This document shows, piece after piece, positions 58,256 through 64,000 of a DNA stretch of 64,000 bases. This DNA is from Branchiostoma floridae (taxonomy: Eukaryota; Chordata; Leptocardii; Amphioxiformes; Branchiostomatidae). Position 1 is the first letter of the stretch, and each line of letters starts with the position of its first letter. Below the pieces are notes generated by a model, which was not told the DNA's origin, did no database searches, and saw only the letters and a list, made by a program, of their open reading frames with translations. Both the position numbers and the translations under genes were made by a program. The stretch covers positions 13,909,035 to 13,973,034 of the forward strand of contig NC_049981.1 in the NCBI RefSeq assembly GCF_000003815.2, given 5' to 3'.

Positions 58256-60150
58256 TGTTTATAAACATGGGATACCTGGCAAGACTAAACTAGCATCCGG
58301 AAAATTAAATGTCCAAAAGTGACACACCAATAGACAGACCAGAAACATACTGTCATGTCTCATTAACAACTAGCTCTACCATCTCTGGCCTATACATCTT
58401 GCCACTCCAGGAAACCTGACCTTTTCGGTCATCTTCTCTCTCAACTTCCTTGCCTGTGACTCTACTGACAGACATTCCAGTGACTACGAAAACATTCCAT
58501 ACAAACACACATACCGAAAACTTACTTCAAGTCGATCACTCCACTTGGATAATTATTAGCTGCGACAAGCCGTGAAAATCTGGTACTATAGGGCGTATCA
58601 GGAATATATTTTGTGCAGTGCCAGTATAGTGCTAATATAGCTAGCGTACTATCGAATTGCCAGTGCGCTATGGGTGCGTTTCGGTCATGTTGGCCATGTT
58701 GTTAAACTGCGACTGCTTACGAATTTCGTCAGATGACACTGCAAGAAAACACCAGGGAAAATTACTTACATTGCGTATCGTGTAGCTATCGCAAGCAAAT
58801 TGGGCCAAGGTTTCTTGAAGAAAGATCTTGATACGTAATGTTATGAACAGCTTACATCAACAAAACCTACTGTTAAACTTTAAAGTGCAGTTTGAATAAA
58901 AGAGTTGTGTCCAGAGAAAAATGAAGCACCATGATGTGTTCTGAATAGGGAGATTTAAGGCTCAAAAGCCGCCCTTGTACCTGGCTATCCTGCCGGTCAT
59001 CAGATGCCAACTGGGGGCGCCTGGATCACTTCACGCCACTCGTCCCTCAGTGTTCTCCACTGGCGTTCCGGAGTTCCTAACCCAGCGTTCCGTGTCTCTC
59101 CTAAGAGTGTCAATGAGAGTGTTGTACGCCCTCCGAGTGTTCCTTGTGTTGGCACCCACAGAATGAGATCGCTTGCGGCCAGGCTTACAGTGTCACCTCC
59201 AGTCACCTTTCCGGATGATGGTGTTGAAATAAAATATGGACAACAGAGCGATGTTGATTCACCACTTGCTGAATACGCTCTGTCAATCAGCTGTACCAAA
59301 TGTGCCGTTTAAAGAGATTGGCCTATATACGATTGACGAAGAAAACACACAACAAAATTGTCTGGCAGATCTCAAGCCACGGCGTTTTACACATATTAGT
59401 GGATTAAAGTACTTCGAACAGAAGATTTGTATAAGTCTCAATAAGACTACCTCTCATCTACCTGGCTCTGTAAATTGTTTGATCGGAAACCCGTGTGGAA
59501 ATGAAAACACAGCTGGTCCGAAACTACAAAGGAACTTAAGATTATTTGTGAAACGGACAAATCGCAGGTCGTTTTGTTATCAATGATTACACAGCATGAT
59601 CTCAGGGGGTCCTTTTATACCCTAGTCTTGTGATATAGTCGGCCGGCTTCGGCCGTATACGTACGTGTTGATTTCCAGAAGGTCGCGAAATTTAGATATC
59701 GCAAGAGAGTTGAGCATATTTTCACCTGAAAATCCTCCCCCTCACTGTGACATAAGACGGAGCTCGGAGACTTGGGCTCTTTCTAAGCTCACGCGAATAT
59801 CGTTAGACCACCGGGTGTTATTTGTGTCGAAAATGTCATTTGGACGTCGCAGACATGATTGCGGACTGGTTTACTGCTGTGTGACACGGGGGCTTATAGA
59901 ACGTCATGATATCCTCGCATGCTGCAAATGTTGCGCCAGATCAAACGTGCTGCTGGATCCATGGATTACAGGAAAACCCAGTGTTTACATATCAGCTTCT
60001 ATCCAGCTTGGTGGACTCATAGGGGTATCCATGTTACAAAACACAGAGTAAAGAAGGTTGGGATGGTTCTAAGTAGGTCAATAGTATGGAATAGACATGA
60101 AGTATTCCACATTTCAATCATATTACCATGGTGTTCCAAAAGGCACCCTA
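58256..60150. other. Intergenic DNA with unassigned short ORFs
   Basis: Upstream region of the minus-strand LRR receptor; its promoter should lie just above 58255. Short open frames at 58975-59586 on both strands have no recognised domain and no supporting splice context. Confidence 0.4.
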
Positions 60151-60159
60151 TTTTTCGAG

Positions 60160-60345
60160 ACCCCTATTTATGCTCCGACACCCCTATCTATGTTCCGACA
60201 CTCCTATCTAGTTCCGTCGCCCCTATCTACATGTATGTTCCGACACCCCTATGTAGTTCAGACACCCCTATGTTCCAGGCCTCTAAGTTCGGGCACTCCA
60301 TCTTCCCACCGTGACCCCTCATGGTCGTTGTTTCGAAACCCCTAT
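60160..60345. repeat. Degenerate short tandem repeat, CCCCTATCTATGTTCCGACA type
   Basis: Seven to eight imperfect units of about 20-27 bases built on CACCCCTATNTANGTTCCGA. No coding content. Confidence 0.8.
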
Positions 60346-60766
60346 GTCCCGATGCAAATGGTCGCTGTAACATATAGAAGTTGAAAAAAATGAGGTTTGG
60401 CTTCTTACAGCTGTAAAAAAAACCTTTGACTCTCACATTACTGAATGTCCAAAGACTAGTGACAAGAGACGGCTGGAGTACTGAGGAGGGAACAGACGGT
60501 GCGGAACAGTGACGTGTTCTCCCAACGATACGATTTTCTTATTCCCGTCCTCTAAATAGTTTGCCCGTTTGCTACATTATGACAAATGCATCTGCGTTGT
60601 TCCGTGATTCTAACTGTGACTGTGTCTCACCTCACCTCACCTATCCCTTGACCTCTGTGTGGGTCGTTGGGGCACCATGACTTCGTCCACTATTCTTCTC
60701 CACCTGTCTCTATCCTCCGCCGCTCTTATGGCTTTGTAGTTAATTCTGTGTAGTAGAATTTAAAGG

Positions 60767-61050
60767 TGGGGTCACACATGCGTATATATTCAAGTCCGTT
60801 TGAGGTGCGTATGACCCTCTTAGTCTCTACCAGGCTCCACAGGTCGCGGGAAAAATAGTGCATAACATGCCAGATGAGTAAGCTGACCGAGAAGTATGGT
60901 TAGCGACCCAGCTAACTCGTCTGACATGTTACCTGTTTACGTTTGTCCAATTTCCATTATTTTTACAACGACCTGTGGAGCCTGATTTAGGCAAATACTC
61001 CCATGCGCGCGTCATACGGACTTGAATATATACGCAGGTGTGACCCCACC
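60767..61050. mobile_element. TTAA-type MITE, about 285 bp, with a nested MITE
   Basis: The left end GGTGGGGTCACACATGCGTA and the reversed right end GGTGGGGTCACACCTGCGTA match closely and resemble the ends of element B. Inside, 60820-60990 starts TTAGTCTCTACCAGGCTCCA and ends with its approximate inverse; this is the family found at 39923-40107, so one MITE has landed in another. Confidence 0.75.
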
Positions 61051-61364
61051 TTAAAAACGAGAAATGAATTGCCACTAGCCAAACATGTTAACGAACAATT
61101 ATATCACGTGCATTCTGTGACGGGACAAGTTGTCCTTGACATACTCCTTGACATTTGGTTGTAATTAGCAGCGCTTCCTAACGATTTCTACGCAAGCTGC
61201 AATTTTGCCCACTGGTTTGACTGGTGACTATCTGTAAACCGGTCTAAACTGCATTCCGAATGGTCAGGTTACGACCCATCGACCTCGTCACACCATCACG
61301 ACAAAGAGTTTGTCCAGGTGCGCGTTGACTACCTTGTGTGGACATATTGCTGGACTCTCATGTC

Positions 61365-63695
61365 ATGATGGCAGTACTGACAGTGTTGGGACTGTTGTCT
61401 GTAGTGTGGGGTGTGTACGCCGTCTGGACGTGGTGGCGGGAGAGAGAAATGCTTCCAAGGGTATGTAACACATCGTTAATGAGCTATCTATAGAAATATT
61501 GAAAAGGGTTCGTTTGGCGGTGGCAGACGACGACAAGGATATGGCATAGCTGCTGGGCTATCGTGCTAAACGGCGAGGCTGCCTAGCAGTGGGCTGCAGC
61601 TAAGTAGGTCAAAAGTGTAAACCGGACACGGATCTGTACTACAGTAGTAGACTATCATGTGCAGTACTGCAGTTTGTTTTATGACATAAGTGTAAATTGG
61701 GCGGTCACAGGCACAAGAGAAAAAGATCGCCCGCAGGCGTGTTGAATATGTTGACAGACATTCAAAGTTACGATCTAGCTAGCTGCCCTCCAGCTACACG
61801 ACCTTGCCATATTTTCCCAGTCATCTATCAGATGTCTTTGGCGACCATGTCATATGTGCTTGATGTATATGTGCTTATTGGTGTATATGATATTTGTGCT
61901 TGATGCCTACAAGTCGACGTATATGGTGCAGTAGTTTTGCATTGTGAAAAAAAAATCTCAGACAAAGGAATGTTTTCAGAACCCTCCTGCAAAGTAGCAT
62001 ACATCTGTTCAGCAGATTTCCCCATTACGTGACCGTGAATACATGTCAAAGGTTCAACCGAGGATCCCGAGGGGTTGAACTTGAAAGGGTATTTGGTTGG
62101 CAGAGATCTGAGAGTTATTATCCCAGAATAGACAAACACCCAAGTAAAAAAGGCTACAACTTTGGAAACTTAATTTTGGACGATCGTATCTCATTTGTTA
62201 CTTAAGTTTCATTTTGTTGTGGATCATTTGAAAGCTTTAATAATAATTATTCACCAAATGTGCATAGGTCGCGCTGTGTATGTGAGATCATATATCTGCT
62301 GGTTTTTTTTTCAGATCCTATGAAGACAATGTGTCATTTCATTAAAAGGCCTGACATGCGTTGCTAAAATGATACCCCGTTTGTAATGATGCCCCGTTTG
62401 TAATGATACCCCGTTTGTAATGATGCCCCGTTTGTAATGATGCCCCGTTTGTAATGATGCCCCGTTTGTAATGATGCCCCGTTTGTAATGATACCCCGTT
62501 TGTAATGATGCCCCGTTTGTAATGATGCCCCGTTTGTAATGATGCCCCGTTTGTAATGATGCCCCGTTTGTAATGATACCCCGTTTGTAATGATGCCCCG
62601 TTTGTACTGATACCCCTTTTGTAATGATACCCCGTCTGTAATGATTTAGCTCAAGAAGGCCTGGATGGATTACTGGTATACTAGTATTGATATTTGGTAT
62701 GTGGGTAGGTTTTGATAAGGCCTTGAAATAGTTAGACCTGGCGGCTTGCTACAACACTGCAGCAAACTTCTGATCAAATTTGTATAATCACTAGTAAATG
62801 ATGGGAACTTCTTACAAGTAGATTTACGTGTAGATGAACATTGTTGGATATAAATCATGCAAATTGAGCCTTCAATTGCATTAAAGATAGAAAATGGATT
62901 TTTTTTATCACTTCCAGCTTGTGGATAAAACAGTCCTGATCACGGGATGTGACTCCGGCTTCGGGAACCTCCTGGCCAGGCGGCTGGACCAGCTCGGTCT
63001 GCGGGTGTTCGCGGGCTGTCTGACCGAGGCCGGCGTGGCAGAGTTACGGCAGTCCTGCTCCGAACGGCTGCAGCCGATCCGGATGGACATCACCAGCTCA
63101 GACAGCGTGCAGCAGGCCTTCCTAGTGGTGAAGGATAGTGTGGGGAGCAAAGGTATGTGGAACAATGTCTACTGATTGTGTAACCCATTCTGTGCATATT
63201 TTTCAAGAATCAGAATCTAATTTGCGTGTTGATGAGGAAATTTTATGATACTGCTCCATCACATGATAGAACTATTCGAACATGTGACATATGTAACTGA
63301 GAAAAAGAAGAATAATGAAAAATTATGTGATCAATTTTGCATAAATGCCATAATGAATGACAAAATTATATAATTCCATAATGGCAAATGACGGGAGCTT
63401 CATACTTGTGGCATTTGGACGTTATCTGTAGGTTAACATCGTTAGATATGAATGATGTAAATGAGGCCCTCCTTTGCAATAGTGATAGAAATTAAAACAC
63501 CGCGATACCATATCATTTCCACACCTACCGCAGAATTTTATCTGCACCGCAAACGTATTCAATGAATTTACAGTACATTGTAAAAAAACACTACAATGAT
63601 ATCTGCCGTCTTCAGGACTTTGGGGTTTGGTGAACAATGCTGGGATCTTTGGGCCATTAGGAAGCGTTGAGTGGCCTACCATAGAAGATTACCGG
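61365..63695 (+). CDS. Short-chain dehydrogenase, retinol dehydrogenase type (SDR9C-like), 5' part
   Basis: Exons 61365-61460, 62918-63152 and 63616-63695 join with phases 0 and 1; the gene continues past the window. Residues 1-24 form a hydrophobic N-terminal anchor (MMAVLTVLGLLSVVWGVYAV), usual for microsomal retinol and 17-beta-hydroxysteroid dehydrogenases. Exon 2 starts the Rossmann fold: LVDKTVLITGCDSGFGNLLA contains TGxxxGxG, and MDITSSDS holds the conserved aspartate of the adenine pocket. Exon 3 gives LWGLVNNAGIFGPLGSVEW with the NNAG motif. The family oxidises retinol or steroid alcohols with NAD(P). TGCDSGFG and the layout point to RDH/HSD17B6/DHRS9-type enzymes, but substrate choice needs the missing C-terminus with the YxxxK site. 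Confidence 0.88.
62368..62645. repeat. 17 bp minisatellite, about 16 copies, in the SDR intron 1
   Basis: Unit AATGATGCCCCGTTTGT with an A/G variant (GATACC / GATGCC). Copies are almost identical, suggesting recent expansion. Confidence 0.95.
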
Positions 63696-64000
63696 GTAAG
63701 AGGTTAAAGCTCATCATACAGTTATTGCACGGATGTTTTGGAGTGTATGGAGGTTTGTGTTCTTGTGTGTCCGAAGTTATCTAAATATAGTGAACAAAAT
63801 GTGAGAATGAAGAGGGTGCAATCGGAGACTGGCAGGATGCGACGGAATCAAAATTCCCATGGAAGTAGGAAGTGCTAGAACTACTGTTATTTTCAGGTCA
63901 TGAGGTCAATGGAAGACGCTAATAATTCAAGGGGGGTAATTCTTTGGTCCTGTATGTTTGTCAGTGTTTTTGCAATTCATAATATTTTTCATACGCTAGT
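63696..64000 (+). other. SDR gene intron 3, partial
   Basis: Begins with GTAAGA after the third exon and runs to the window edge; no further exon recognised. Confidence 0.6.

Noticed and set aside
58975-59586. Three overlapping ORFs (63, 102, 116 residues) and a 99-residue minus ORF
   Set aside because: No recognised domain, no splice context, and competing frames on both strands; not supported as a gene.

Overview
This window is animal nuclear DNA: split genes with GT-AG introns, long repeat-rich non-coding stretches, SINEs, LINE fragments, many small inverted-repeat (MITE-like) transposons and one 100-N assembly gap. The gene content (MFAP1, an RFX7-type RFX factor, leucine-rich-repeat transmembrane receptors, a membrane collagen/Link-domain protein, a retinol-dehydrogenase-type SDR) fits an invertebrate deuterostome. 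A cephalochordate (amphioxus, Branchiostoma) is my best guess, but it is an inference from gene and repeat style and no species marker was tested. It is not bacterial: there are no operons, ribosome binding sites or CRISPR arrays.

Layout on the + strand. 482-2259 holds the last four coding exons of MFAP1. 2260-7870 is intergenic, with a near-perfect hairpin, a MITE-like element and the gap. 7973-25130 is a complete RFX7-like gene of eight coding exons, followed by a probable 3.4 kb 3'UTR. Its introns carry a 1.05 kb element built of about 20 small hairpins, a textbook 232 bp MITE, a hAT-like element with a CpG-rich promoter-like segment, and a 1.4 kb minisatellite of 17 bp units, each containing a 5' splice-site consensus. 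30382-38583 is a three-exon gene for a 143-residue coiled-coil protein. Its second intron contains an intact single-exon LRR transmembrane receptor on the opposite strand (36329-34746) and a decayed LINE. 39408-39485 looks like an isolated first exon. 41287-43629 is a four-exon type II membrane protein joining a collagen-like stalk to a Link domain. 46551-49727 is a three-exon gene for a 764-residue low-complexity protein with a basic C-terminus.

On the - strand, 58255-52943 reads as an LRR / Ig-like / transmembrane / tyrosine-rich-tail receptor. Its parts lie in different frames, and two abutting TTAA-flanked elements fill the interval between the LRR and Ig-like parts. It is either a gene with short introns I could not resolve or a decaying one. 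On the + strand, 61365-63695 begins an SDR gene (retinol dehydrogenase type) that runs off the window.

There is no operon-like functional unit. MFAP1 (spliceosome) and RFX7 (transcription factor) are conserved regulators. The two LRR receptors and the collagen-Link protein are cell-surface proteins of the kind expanded in lancelets. Exon boundaries below were derived by hand from frame continuity and GT/AG sites.
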